A stretch of 64,000 bases of DNA from Cenococcum geophilum 1.58 (lineage: Eukaryota; Ascomycota; Dothideomycetes; Gloniales; Gloniaceae): positions 1,364,001-1,428,000 of the forward strand of contig KV748207.1 of NCBI GenBank assembly GCA_001692895.1. The letters are read 5' to 3'. Positions 24,124-36,326 of the stretch are shown in pieces. A program made the translations under genes and the position numbers. The first letter of the stretch is position 1, and the number at the start of each line of letters is the position of its first letter. The notes under the pieces were generated by a model that had not been told where the DNA came from, searched no databases, and saw only the letters and a program-made list of their open reading frames with translations.

Positions 24124-25484
24124 TATTTATAAGGGTAAGCTGCTTATATATGCGCTCTTAAATACTATATATCCGAGATTATTATATTTCTATTATAGTG
24201 GAAACCCTTATTAAATTAAAGAGCCTATAAGTAAGGGTAGATACCTTCTATCCCTATTTATTGCTATTTAGATATAGGTAGAAATCCTAAATATTATAAT
24301 AGAGCTTATAAGTCTTATATGTATAAATGGCGGGGATCTAATATAATTAGTAAAATTTAGAATAAGATAGAATAGAAAATACTAGAACGTAGGTCTTTCT
24401 CCTACTATAGCAATAGAAATACTTAAATTTATTTTTACTAGAATAAGGTATCTTATAGGCGTAAGACAGGTCTAGCATAAGCGCATAAACGTAATAACGG
24501 CAGCACTTTAGAGAGATTACTGTAGGAGCAACAGAGGTAGTCTAGGGTAGCACTAAAATAATACTACCGCTGGTTAGGGGACGCGCAGCATAACTATAAG
24601 ATATTATAAGAGAATACTATAGAAAGTTAGCATTATTAACGAAGATAAAATAGGGATCCTATTACTTATAAACGTATTATAAAAAGAGAATAGAGTAGTT
24701 ATAAAAGAATAGCTAGAGATATAGAAGCTAAAAGCTAAAATATAGTAAAAACAGTCTACTAAAAGATAAGACGAATAGTATTATTAATAAAAAGACGCGT
24801 AAGAGACAATAGCTTATAAACTAGAAGAAATTAAAATAAAGACGTTATTATTAGAACCTATTTTAGGTAAATAGGGATAATAGCTTATAGATACGTTATA
24901 TAGGATAACCTCCAGATTAACTTATAACAAACTCTTATAATAAAAAAGGTAAATCCCATCTAATTATTATTATTATTATTATTTTAATTCTATTATAAAG
25001 GTATTATAAAGAGCTATAGTAGAAGAAAAGTGGAGGAACTAAAGACAAAGTAAGGTTTTATGCTAGTAAAGAACTAGCTATAAGCCGCATTATAGAGTAC
25101 CTTTTTACTAAAAATCTTCTCTAGTGGTTTTAGCTAAAACTTTATAAAAGCTTAGTAGAGGCAAAGTCTTAAAGGACTAAAACCCTTAAAGGGGAGGCAA
25201 TTATAACGGAATCCCTTAGAAGGTACATATTAGATAAGACAGTAAGAGGTTTTGTTTATATCCTATCTATATTCTATCTACATTCTAGAAGATATAGTTA
25301 AATAGATAAGGGGCGAAGGGTTTTACTAGCGTCTTAGAAGGATTATATAGGGAGCTAGTTCTCCTCTAGAAAAGAGCTAGCAATTAGTCTCTAAATAAAA
25401 GAGGTTAGAAAGCATTTATCCTTTATTTATAAAGATTATTCTACCTTAGCTTATCTTCTACTTACCTATAACTCTTATTCTATA
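24124..25484. other. Unassigned RIP-damaged sequence upstream of a Gypsy pol
   Basis: AT-rich with stops in all frames and a short (att)n run at 24,963-24,982. Its place directly upstream of a plus-strand Gypsy RT suggests a remnant of gag and protease of that element, but I see no zinc knuckle or DSGA block. Part of it may belong to the same unit as 17,181-18,064. Confidence 0.35.
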
Positions 25485-25492
25485 CTATTAAT

Positions 25493-25966
25493 TAGATAAT
25501 TATACGTTCCGGTTAAACTGGCCTCTTACACTATTATAGCCTATATAGTATTACACTCCTTCTTAATATGCTCTCTTACTAGTCCTTTTAGCATCCTTTC
25601 CGCATAGGCTACGGCTAGCTCTTTAAGGTGCATTTAAAGCGGCGGAAATCCCGTCTTATGCTCTAGTACTACTATTAGCGTTAATTTGTACACCCCCGCA
25701 ATAGTGCGGAGGTATAGGTTCTATACTACGCCCAACTAGCGCAGCTTGGTTTTACTCATTTCCTTAGGCTTTATCCACTCCGGTAGCGAGTACTAGGTAC
25801 TATATCCATATAAAATTGCCGGCCGGACTACGGCGGAGTATACTATCCGCGCCTTCTAAAAGGAGGCGCCCTATATAGAGGCCGTAAGCCAGGTTAGTGC
25901 GTCCATTTAGGTAATCGCCTTTATCTTAACAATGTTAACGTGCGGTCCCTATTTAAGCAAGCTGCC
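25493..25966 (-). mobile_element. LINE fragment (Tad-like, region between RT and RNase H)
   Basis: On the minus strand the blocks RPAILYGYS, YLRTIAGVYK and LEHKTGFPPL are clear. They are typical of the segment after the RT of Tad-type LINEs, and this copy is distinct in sequence from the 11-16 kb LINE. An 8-bp direct repeat ctattaat flanks it (25,485-25,492 and 25,967-25,974). It interrupts a Gypsy sequence that continues with KDIFFKVAS at about 25,984. It appears truncated at both ends. Confidence 0.6.
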
Positions 25967-25974
25967 CTATTAAT

Positions 25975-28900
25975 ACTAGAAATTTAAGGATATATTCTTT
26001 AAAGTAGCGTCTAATATACTCCTACCTTACTAACTATATAATTATAAGATTAAGATTAAGTAGGGCAAGGAAAATAGCTTTAGCTTTAGCCCCCTCTATA
26101 AGCAGTTTATTACTAAATTATAGGCTATAAAGTAGTATCTTATTAATAACCTAAATAAGGGCTTTATTAAGCCTAAATAAACCCCTTTTACCTTACCTAT
26201 TTTCTTTATTAAAAAGCTAAATAGAAGACTCCGCTTTTNTATTAACTACTATAAGCTAAATAATATAACCCACAAGGACCGCTATTCGCTACCCTTACTT
26301 AATAAAACTCTAGCCCAAATAAGTAGAGATAAGGTCTTTATAAAGCTTAATATCCGCTAGGCCTTTTACTAAATTAAAATAAACTCTAGGTTTAAAATTT
26401 TTATTATATTTTAGACTTATTACGGAATATATAAATATAAGGTACTTTTTTTTAAACTGACTAACGGACTAGTTATATACTAGCGGTATATAAATAATAT
26501 ACTCTTTAACTACCTTAACAACTTCTATATAGCCTATTTAGATAATATTATAATTTACTTTAAGAACGAGCTAAAATATAAGGAGCATGTCTATAAAGTC
26601 CTATAACAGCTCTATAAGGCTAGCCTCTAGGTTAATATTAAGAAGTTAGAGTTTATTATTAAGCGTATAAAGTACTTAGGTTTTATTATTAGTATAAATA
26701 AAATTAAAGCCAACTTAGAGAAAACGGCTGTAATTAACTAGTAGGCACCCCTACGGACTCTAAAGGGGGTATAATTATTTTTAGGTTTTTATAACTTTTA
26801 CTAACGCTTTATTAAAAACTATAATAGAATCGCCCAGCCTTTTAACCGTCTTACTAAAAAGGACTAGCCCTTTTACTTTAATGCTATATATAGGCAGGCC
26901 TTTAATAAGCTTAAAAAATAGCTAGTATTGGCTCCCCTACTCGCCTATTTTAACCTAAAACGGCCCTTAATGCTAAAAACTAATACCTTAGATAGCGCAA
27001 TAGCTAGTATTTTTTCCTAAAAGCAATCGGATGGAGAATAGTACCCTATTATATACTATTTAAAGACTATAATAAATACTAAGCTAAACTACTATATCTA
27101 TAATAAAGAAATGCTAGCTATTATTTCTAGCTTTTAGCACTAGCGTATATAGCTAAAGGGGACCCCTAAGCCCATTAAGGTAGTTTTAGATTATAAGGCC
27201 CTAGAATACTTTATAATAACTAAGGTCCTTATAGCTTAATAGGCACACTAGGCGGATATCCTATCTTAGTTTAACTTCTTAATTATATATAAACTAGGTA
27301 CTATAAACTATATAAACGCTTTTATAAGGTATAAATAAGACCTAAATAACTAGACGGTTATAAAGATCTTATTACAGACCTAGATACTACTATAACTAAA
27401 ATATCTTAACCCCTAAATATAGGTAGAACTAAGTATAGACTCCTTAAGCGCTAAGATATATCCTATTAACTTCTCTAAACTTAACTTTATTAATAAACTA
27501 CTATAGGCTAATTAAACAACCCCCTTTCTATAGAAGTACCGTAAAAAGGTAAAGAACATTACTAGCCTATAGTCCCTTAAAAACGGACTACTTAAGTACT
27601 AAGAATAGCTAGTAATAGCTAAGGAATAGAACTTATAGACCTAGCTTATTGCTAAAGCTTATACCTAGGTCTCTATGGCCTACCCTAGAAAGAATAAAAC
27701 CCGTAGGATTATTAGCGACCGCTATTACTAGCCTAAAATAGTTATAAATATTAACCGCCACGTACGGAACTATAACGACTACTATAGGTCTATAATTCCA
27801 CAAGATAAGACCCTAAAACTATTAAAGCCACTTCTAATACTAGAACGCCCCTAGTAGTATATCTCTATAGACTTTTATAAACTACCTATGGACCGTAACG
27901 GATATAATATAGTTGTAATCCTAGTTAACCGCTTTAGCAAGCGTCTATTCTTAATCCCCTATTATAAAAATATTAATGCTAAAGAGGCGGCCTAACTATA
28001 TATCTATTACGTCTACTAAATCTATAAACTACTAAATTCTATTATATCCAATCGCGGGCCGTAATTTATATCGGTATTCTAGAATAAGTTTACCTAAATC
28101 TTAGGTATTAAGCTAAAGCTTTCTATAGCATACTACTCTTAAATAAATAGTTAGACGGAAATTATAAATTAATACTTAGACTAAAGACTTTAGCCCTTTA
28201 TTAACTATTTCTAAGATAACTAGGCTAAACTACTACCCCTAATAGACTACGCCTAAGCAACCCTACTCCACAATTTTATAGAATTTGCCCCTATCTAACT
28301 AGAAATAGGCTACTTATCCTATATAAGCTTTAACTAGGAAAAACTAGAAGGACCCCAGACTATATATTAAAAAAACTATCTTATAAAGAAGCCTAGCAGT
28401 ATACTAAGCGCCTAAAAGAAGCCTAGATAGTAGCCTATATATATTACGGACCTTATATTAGCAGTAATACAACTACTAAGAAAAGATATAAATGGGTTAG
28501 TTAAGATAGTATGGGAGGCGCCAAAACCGATTAAGCCATAGGATAAGGGGTAGCCAAGTTATATAGCTAGTCACGTTATAAGTTTAGAACGTAGGAACGT
28601 AGGAACGTAGGAACGCGATATACTAACATACTAACGTACTAATGTACTTAGTATATTTCTTAGGCGCAGTATTATATATTTAAAGGACTACAGTCCCTAC
28701 CTAAATAGTTCTCTTCTTTATAGTAAATCTTAAAATATAATTAGAGTTAATCTATTAGGCAACCACTCCACTAGTTATTATTACATTATTAACTTCTTAT
28801 TTACCTATATACCTAGCCCATTAATAAGTCCACCATAGTTCCTGCTATAAGGCTTCGTTATAATATAAATTAAAAAAAGGCCTAAATTAATATAATAGTA

Positions 28901-29747
28901 GGTAAATAAGTATAGGCGAGAGCCTAATTTTACTATAGGAGATATAGTCTAGGTTATAATAAAAAAACTAAAAAACGGAACAACCTAGCCGTAGGCTAGA
29001 CTATTAGATAGTAGGACCGTATAAAGCCCTTAAGAAAATAGGTAACTTATATAAAGTAAAGCTCCCAGACTTAATTAAGGTTTACTCTATTTTCTTTTTA
29101 GATAAGCTATAAAAAGCTATAAACAATTTATTACCTAGATAAAAGAATAAACCTCCCCTACTAATTTAAGTTAATAGCGACAATAAATAGAAAATTAAAG
29201 AAATACTGGCCTATAAGCTTATAAGGGGAACGTTAAAATATTGTATTAGTTAGAAAGGATATAACCTAGACCCTACTTAGTACCCTATATAAAACTTTAT
29301 AAGTAGTCCCTATAAGCTTTAGGAGTTTTATAGCCGTTACCTTAATGAACCTAGACCTTTAAAGTACCTTAATAAGTAAATAGAGTGCTAAAATAGTAAA
29401 GATAATAGGCTATCTATTAAGTATAAAGATAAGAATACCCTATAGATATAATATAAATATATAAAGCCTAAAAGCAGGCTTTTTTAAAGGGGGGGGTAAT
29501 ATTACGGCGCTAGTGGAAACTAGTAAATTATAACTAGTAGATATTAGTGGATTATAGCGGATAATTGTAGATAGTTTTAAATAATTGCCATTATGTGACT
29601 AGAGGGTTATATATAACGTTAAGCAGCGCCGCCCTTTATCTTCTTTCCTTTCTTTAGCTTTAGATCCTTGTTTATAGACAATCTAATTATATAGGCTTAC
29701 GCGACCCTTTTGCTGTGCTTGTGCCTTAATTAACTAAGTCACTAACA
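25975..29747 (+). mobile_element. Degenerate Ty3/Gypsy retrotransposon (pol and 3' LTR)
   Basis: RT blocks: TLPIFFIKKLN near 26,200, KDRYSLPLLN near 26,272, AYLDNIIIYF near 26,540 (YLDD with Asp-to-Asn) and KYLGFIISI near 26,670. RNase H follows to about 27,330. Integrase shows SIDFYKLP near 27,865, SNRGP near 28,045 and TEIIN near 28,150, so the DDE residues are recognisable with the second Asp now Asn. A polypurine run (aaaggggggg) precedes the 3' LTR at 29,500. One N (26,239) and many RIP-type stops. No 5' LTR was found. Confidence 0.75.
29500..29747 (+). repeat. 3' LTR of the Gypsy element
   Basis: Starts tattacggcgctag directly after the polypurine run and ends agtcactaaca. Reverting one C:G to T:A change at the start gives TGTTA..TAACA terminal inverted repeats. 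The left partner was not found, so the boundaries rest on these ends alone. Confidence 0.5.
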
Positions 29748-30880
29748 CGCCTAGTTTAAGTGTGTTTAAGATATAAAGATCTAATATAGTATTCTTAATA
29801 AAGATACCTAAAATTTTAATAAAACCGGCTTCTAAATAGGTGTTATTATAACTATAAGAGTTATTATAGAAACTAATAGGGCTAGCTAGCCTTAAATAAT
29901 ACAGTTAGGCAATTAAGAGTGGGTTATAATTATTAAGTATATTAATATATTAAGTGATATAATTCTACCACTTATTATTTTTAAGGCCGTAATATACTAA
30001 GCTACTTAGTATAATATTATTCTATATAACTGGTTAATTGGCGTTAGTAAGAATAAATAGATAATAAATAAGATAAGCTTTACCTAGCTTGCCGAGGTGT
30101 CCTATAAGTATATAAAGGATCGCACGGTTAGTATATATTAACTACTTATACTAGATAGCTACGGCAGCCATATTAACCCTAAATTTAATTAATTCTGTAT
30201 AGATTATTAGATAGTCGTCCCCTATATACTGGCGTATTTATTACACCTACTACAGCTGCTAAATATAGGCTGTTTTTTTAGCGCTAAAGCAGGCCTACAG
30301 ACGCGGCGTTAAATAGATAATGGCCGGCGGCGTTAATTATATTAATAAACATAAATTCCTGCCGCTGTATATATAGGCTAGGCAAACAGCACTATATTAA
30401 AATTATATATAGGCGGGATTTGCAGCTACTAGCCTTGTTCTATATAACCCTAATTACGTACTAGCATAGCTATATGCCGAATATTAGACACTACCGCCCT
30501 ATCTACTATTAAATATATCCTAGATAGCCGAAATACCACATAATATTGCTAAATTGTAGTAGTAAACAGCCTTACTAAAGCGCTATCTTAAGCGCCGTAT
30601 ATATAGCCCACTAATTCTAACAGAATAAGCCCTTGGCTAGTTTGTAAAGGGGTATAAAATAGTAATATTAAGCGCTGTACTGCTTATAAGCGAAAATAAG
30701 AAGCTATAGATGGAAAAGTAGCGCTAGAAAAGGAAGAGGGCATAGAAGCGCACCTATATAGCTAGGGGAGGGGTGCTATTAGGCGTAGAAGGGTCCTCTT
30801 ATATATCTGCTGCCCAGGGAGAGGCAGCAGAGGGGGCAGTAGAAGCAGCGGCTGGGCTACAGTAATGTGTAAAACTAAGG
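29748..30880 (+). mobile_element. Fot1/pogo-type DNA transposon remnant (DDE_1 transposase, N-terminus missing)
   Basis: The plus strand reads KTGF, then EWVIIIKYINIL, then NWLIGVSKN, then LLILDSYGSHINPKF, then QIVVPYILAYLLHLLQLLNIGCF. This is the order and spacing of the catalytic core of Fot1/pogo transposases (DE[KT]GF, WV.IIE, DGHGSH, HLLQPLDVG). Many stops are present. The N-terminal DNA-binding part is missing, and the homology begins right at the Gypsy LTR, which suggests that the Gypsy insertion or a deletion removed it. No terminal inverted repeats were found. Confidence 0.7.
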
Positions 30881-31390
30881 TATAGTATATATAAATTAAC
30901 AGAATATAATATACGTACGTGTCCTAAACGGTAGGCAACTAGCTAGTACATAGCTATATATAATACAATTGTTCGTTATTATATAATTCATATTATTTAG
31001 CCTTAGAAGTGGTAAACAAGACTATAAATCTTACTAGTACTTAATTAGTATAGCTTTATATAAAACCCCTACTAGCTTTATTAAACCCCTGCTAGCGTTA
31101 TATAACCCCTATAATTATAAGCGCTATCTCATTTGCCGTTTAAGGGCCTTTAGTGCGAAAATATATGGAGGTTAACTCGAGACTAATATCTTTTTCCCAC
31201 CTTTTCTACTGCCCTACTTTTACCCTAAATAATATATTTTTAAAAATCTAATCGATTATATAACTAAAGCTACTTTTTAAGAATATTTATATAAAACCCT
31301 ATAGTATAAAAGTAAGTTGTTAAAATTATAGGTGGAAAAACATAAAGTAACTTTTTGGGTTAACTTGTAAGATTTAAAGTAATAAGTTTG
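30881..31390. other. RIP-damaged AT-rich sequence without recognisable content
   Basis: No open frame of note. Three short repeats of the type tataaaacccctactagc lie near 31,060-31,115. Nothing else supported. Confidence 0.4.
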
Positions 31391-31740
31391 GATAAAGTAC
31401 GACCGACTACCTATATCTAATATCCCACATAATATAGCTACAACGTTATTATTTAATGCAATAGATAGAGAAGCTAAAGAGCTCCCACCTTATAGTATTT
31501 TTATAATAACTAGACGTTATAAAATGGTTAAGATACGGCAGTAAGGAAGGTGATTTTGGTGTATTTTAGATAAAATACGACCGACTGCCTATATCTAATA
31601 TTTTATATAATATAGCTACGACGTCGTTATTTAATGCAATAGATAGAGGAGCTAAAGGGCTCCTACCTTATAGTATTTTTATAATAACTAGACGTTATAA
31701 AAGGGTCGAGATACGGCAGTGAAAAAGGTAATTTTTGACG
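31391..31740 (+). repeat. Dimer of a 178-bp dispersed repeat (RIP-damaged copy)
   Basis: gataaagtacgaccgac at 31,391 and gataaaatacgaccgac at 31,569 start two tandem units with period 178 bp. The same sequence, less mutated and in opposite orientation, lies at about 39,640-40,275. No coding potential is seen. It may be part of an unidentified non-coding or non-autonomous element. Confidence 0.8.
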
Positions 31741-31982
31741 CTGTATTACTAGAGCCTCGCCTGTCGCAAAATGTCGCAAAATCTACCTAAATCTTACCCA
31801 GCTAACAGCTTTATATTTTAATAAAAATCTAATTAGTTATAGAGGAGACTAGTCTAAGTTAACTTATTAGCTTATTAGGTTAAATAGGTGTTGTTAGGGA
31901 GTTAAATATATAGGTAAAAGTGTCTCTTATACAAAATTGCGAAAATTGAAGTTGAACGCCATAGAGTTCCGCACCATAGGCC

Positions 31983-32112
31983 CTCAGACGGCAGTGCAAA
32001 CTTAAGGTCGGTAGATGGCTGATTGGTTAAAAGGAAGTGGCGTTTTTTAGATAGAGACTAGTGATACTTTAGTATTAGTGAGTGCGCCTTCAGTTTGCCC
32101 TTGCCGTCTGAG
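31983..32112. mobile_element. Small inverted-repeat element (MITE candidate, 130 bp)
   Basis: Left end ctcagacggcagtgcaaac and right end gtttgcccttgccgtctgag are inverted repeats of about 20 bp with two mismatches. It is not RIP-damaged and lies just inside the gene-side border. No target duplication is evident, so the family is unknown. Confidence 0.55.
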
Positions 32113-33190
32113 TCGCTTACTGAGATAAGGGTATGGCCAGTTTGGGGGTGGATTACGTTATGTAGTAAGTATTATTAAGGTACGTGACTTTAACAAACGC
32201 CCTCTGCTATATCGGACGAATTTACGATTTTTGGATGGAAATATGGCTCAACGCCCTGGATTGACGATCAATCCCGTATGCAACCCTGGCGGTGGTATTC
32301 AGCTGCACCTCGCCACAATTTATTCCCCTTTGGACGCCTCACGGCAATACTTTCACCCTGAAAAACATCCAACCAAACCATCGCTTGCAACTTTGAAGTA
32401 GCCCGAACTTTGATTCCTGCTTCACCTTGTGGTTACAGTCGTGCCACCATGTTTCTAATCGCCAATAAACAAAACTATGGATATTTAAGAATATACTTGA
32501 ACGACTACTCCGCACTTTCCTCTACAAGGGTTCGGTAGAACTAGGTGTGCCGGCGCCTCGTGACACGAAGTTCGTTCTTTGGAGGCATTTGCCAAGAGCA
32601 CTATGCAGGCAGTAACTTCAAGTAGCTTTCTTACATATCAAACTCCTAAGTTTACTTATTTCTTCCAATTTCGTATACGCTTTGGTTCTTAGGCCTGAAG
32701 TGGCTTGGCGAAGCGTTTGGGAGTCACCAACGAGCCTTGTCATCCGTCTCCATCCCGCTTCGACAATCATCATCTGCAAGCCACATTGTCATCAGGCGAC
32801 AAGTCCGTGTTCAGCCTTGCACGCAGCTGCCAGCCTACTAAAGAAGAGTATATCCCATATGATATTTACAGCACGAGGGGGCAAACTCGTACGGTTCATT
32901 CGTCTATCGTAAATCCTTATTACCACATTCCCCAAATTTAGTCTATCGGCTCTATTGACTTAACGAAGATCGATACATGTCCCACAGCCCAGAGGCTACC
33001 CCGTGCCATTCCTACATCACAGTAGCTAATAAGGTCATGGCTCAAGGCAACTTGCAAGTACGCAAACACATTTACAACTCTTTAACCGTCTTTGGATGAG
33101 CCGCCTTTTCTAATGATATTATCCGTGTAGACTAATCACACTGCTCCGAGAAACCGTTTCAGGGCACTTTTGAGAAACAATGAACTGGGG
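32113..33190. other. Intergenic region upstream of the MFS gene
   Basis: Normal base composition. Short open frames at 32,682-32,941 show no recognisable family and no intron structure. It presumably contains the promoter of the transporter, but I see no convincing TATA box. Confidence 0.4.
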
Positions 33191-36114
33191 ATGTTAGTCG
33201 CGAGTTTCTTTATTAACTTCCGCCAGTCTCATACTTTTTCTAACGGAACTGAGGGAGATAGAGTAGACAACCCCCTACTTCATCGAGACCCTAGCGATCA
33301 AGATAACGATGTTCGAGCTACGTACAGCCGTCATCCTGATCTACAAGACGCTCTTGATGTTGAGTTACTCATACGGGGCGCTAGACTTGCAAGAGACCAG
33401 GAACTCTTTGAAGCTACTGAGCATTTAAGCAGAATTGAGAGGGCAGCGCTACAAAGAGAGCGGACTTCTGGCTTCTGGAAGCAACCGAAATCTCTTAGAG
33501 TTATCATATTAACCTGCTGTGTCGGAGCCATTGTCCAGTAAGATTACTAGTGCATATTTGTCACTGTTATTCTACCAAAATTGACCCATATTCATCACAG
33601 AGGCTGGGTGCAAAGCAGTATCGCTGGTGCAAACCTACAATGGCCAGCCGAGTTCGGGTTAAATGTGGATATCAAAAGTCCCTACACACATGATGTATGG
33701 CTATTTGGAGCGGTCAATGCAATAACGTATTTCTCTGCAAGCGCGGTGTAAGCACTTAAGTCCTCCACTCCGGGTACTAGTAGCTAATTAGCACTCTTGA
33801 TTCTTAAAGGGGAGCCTGGTTATCCGATCCATTAAATGAATATGTGTATGGCAGGTACGACTCTCAAATTTTAGTTTAGCAGCATGTCTTATGGTCTCAG
33901 CTCAGGCATACTCTGAAACTTTACAGACTAAATTTGTTTCGTTCTTGTGGTCTTCCAGTACCAAGGCGTTTTATGTGATGGTCACGATTGAGGCCATAAT
34001 ATAATTGTAGTTGCTGACCACACTATACTCATAGGCGCGGCGCTCTCTTTGTCGCTGCATTGTTCACATTTGGTTTTACTATCGGGTCAGCTTACACCGA
34101 AAGTTGGTATGTATTTCGTTCACGTAACGTAGATCCGGCCCCAAGCTATGCATCACAACATGGAAACTAACTGTCCATGTAGGAGGTCTTTGTTTGTCTG
34201 CCGCTTCGGAGTAGGCATTGGAATGGGTGCAAAAGCGTCGGTTGGTTAGTTTCTCCGTATTTTCCGGTTCTTAGTACACAAACGGCTATAGGCTAACATA
34301 ACATTGATTTTGGCATAGTACCCATCTGGGAATCTGAAATCTCGCCGGCCCGCATTAGGGGTAACTAGACCGCCTATTACTTTGTAGAGACAATCTCTAA
34401 TCTTCTCAATAGGGCGTCTACTTTTGACCTGGCAAACGTTTACGGGCAAGACACCAAAAAACATAATCCAAGACTTTATATATACTAATTTATTAACTCC
34501 AGCGCTCGGGATATTTCTCGGGAACGCAGCGAACCTTGTGGTGTATAACCATTGGAGGCTACAGATTGGCAGTCCAGTTATTCCTGCCGTGGTTCTTTTG
34601 GTCCTTGTTCCAATTTGCTACGAGTAAGTGCTTCAAGCTATAAAGCCAGAATTCCAATCAAAGCTTACATATTCTAAGGTCACCGCGTTGGCTTATCAAG
34701 CGAAACAAATACAAAAACGCCTATGAGTCCCTAGTTCAGTTGCGCGAGACCCCTCTTCAAAGTGCTAGAGACCTCTACTACATTCACTCCCAACTGCAAG
34801 TGGAGACAAATCTATTTGCCAGAAGCCGGAATGCGGACAATGAAGTGGATATGGGTAATATTATTGACGATGATATGTACCAAACTGAGGTCAGCTTGAC
34901 TAGCTACGGGACCCGGGTTTGGCAACTCTTGACCATCTCACGCAACCGACGGGCAAGCCTTGCCGTCTTTATAGTCATGATATCCCAGTGAGCCTAACTC
35001 TAATTTTCTCTCCTAGCAATGGCTCCTTAGCGGAACATTGACCTCAATTGACAACTAATCTATCGCGCCCGCTAGACAGCTCTCTGGCGTAAATATCTTC
35101 GCTTTCCTAGCCGCTACTTTATTCAATGACGCGAACATCGACCCGAAGAAATCGCTCTGGCTCGCGTTTGGCTTTGGCATAGCAAATTTTGTGTAAGATA
35201 TAAGCAGCAAACAATATGAGCAAAGGCTGATGTAACATAGGTTTTCGCCCCTTGCGTACTGGTACATCGACAGCAAGGGCCGCAGGTAAAATTCCACGTG
35301 GGCCAGATGCTCTAATCGTAGACTAAATGAGATTCCAGATTTCTCTTGTTGTTATCACTTTTCTCTATGATATGGGCATTAATTGCCACCGGTTTCAGTT
35401 TCCGAATCCCGGAGCACAGTTCGGCCCGTATTCCAGTGATTACCTTGTTCATGATCATATATACGCTCTGCTACTCTCCTGGTGCTGGGGTACATTAGTT
35501 GATTTACAAGGTCAGAGATATTTGCTGAGCTTTCGTAGGTCGTTCCTTTCACCTATTCCAGCGAGGTCTTCCCTCTCGTAAACCGCGGTAAGTCACCCAT
35601 CTCCCTGAGACATGATTTATTTAGCCAATGACTAAATGCCTATATAAAGAGGCCGGCATGTCCTTTGCAGTATTTTGGAATTTGCTCGGCGCCGGTGCGT
35701 TGGCGTTGATTGTTCCACAACTGACGTATTCTCTCGGACATACGGGGCTGTTAGGGCTTTTTGCGTAATACCTCGACCCTAACATCTAAAAATACCCACT
35801 GATATGATCTTAGGGGCCTTGATGCATTTGCGTTTGCCCTGGTTTGGTTGCTCATGCCAGGAACCGTCCAAGTTGCAACTTTAGAAGAAATGAATTACAT
35901 TTTCGGTGTTCCAACACGGAGACATATAGAGTACCAGCTTAAAGAAGTGTTGCCATGGGCTTTCAGGCATTATATTCTTCGAAAAGCAACAAAGAGGCTA
36001 GCGCCTCTTTACAGATGGAACCGAACACGTGAAGACCAGCAGCGTCAACCTCCAGCACCGCCATCGGCTCCGCCAGTCCAGACTGACGGCGCGCGCGATG
36101 CTCAGAACGACTAG
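33191..36114 (+). CDS. MFS sugar transporter (sugar porter family), 651 aa, 14 introns
   Basis: Predicted plasma-membrane transporter with a cytosolic N-terminus of about 100 residues and about 12 membrane segments. Exons: 33191-33537, 33601-33747, 33810-33854, 34035-34106, 34183-34244, 34319-34360, 34413-34445, 34503-34623, 34679-34987, 35076-35192, 35241-35285, 35339-35489, 35539-35587, 35650-35764, 35814-36114 (1956 nt). Sugar-porter marks are the loop 2-3 block YGRRGALF, ISPARIRGRL, ESPRWLI, the QQLSGVN block of helix 7, SKGRR in the loop 8-9 position, and SSEVFPLVNREAG. The C-terminus carries TLEEMNYIFGVPTRRH and a Pro-rich tail. The intron at 34,446-34,502 is GC-AG, the rest GT-AG. The first ATG in frame (33,191) was chosen; a TTG lies just upstream. 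The substrate is unknown. Confidence 0.88.
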
Positions 36115-36180
36115 GAGCTTCTTCTATTCTCTAGCTTGCGTAGCTTGTAGCTAACACTTGCGGTTAGTCTTAATGTAGGC

Positions 36181-36326
36181 TATCCCTTAACCCGTTGAGG
36201 TCCTCAGAGGAAGTGGTCTGTGCGCGAATACCGGAATTAAGAGTACACGGGTATTAAATTCAGGCTAATCCGATTGGTGGAGTCTTATCGATAACATGAG
36301 AACCAATCTCAACGGGTTAAGGGATA
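36181..36326. mobile_element. MITE, family with tatcccttaac ends, 146 bp
   Basis: Ends tatcccttaacccgttgag and ctcaacgggttaagggata form a perfect 19-bp inverted repeat. TA at both ends is consistent with a Tc1/mariner-type TA target. The interior is homologous, in reverse orientation, to the MITE at 39,913-40,228 (shared gttatcgataag, ccaatc.gat and gcctgaattt blocks). It lies 67 bp after the MFS stop codon, in the probable 3' UTR or terminator region. Confidence 0.8.

Noticed and set aside
34240..34420. Insertion or damage in the MFS gene
   Set aside because: The apparently non-coding stretch resolves into two normal introns around a 42-nt exon; the total frame is intact.
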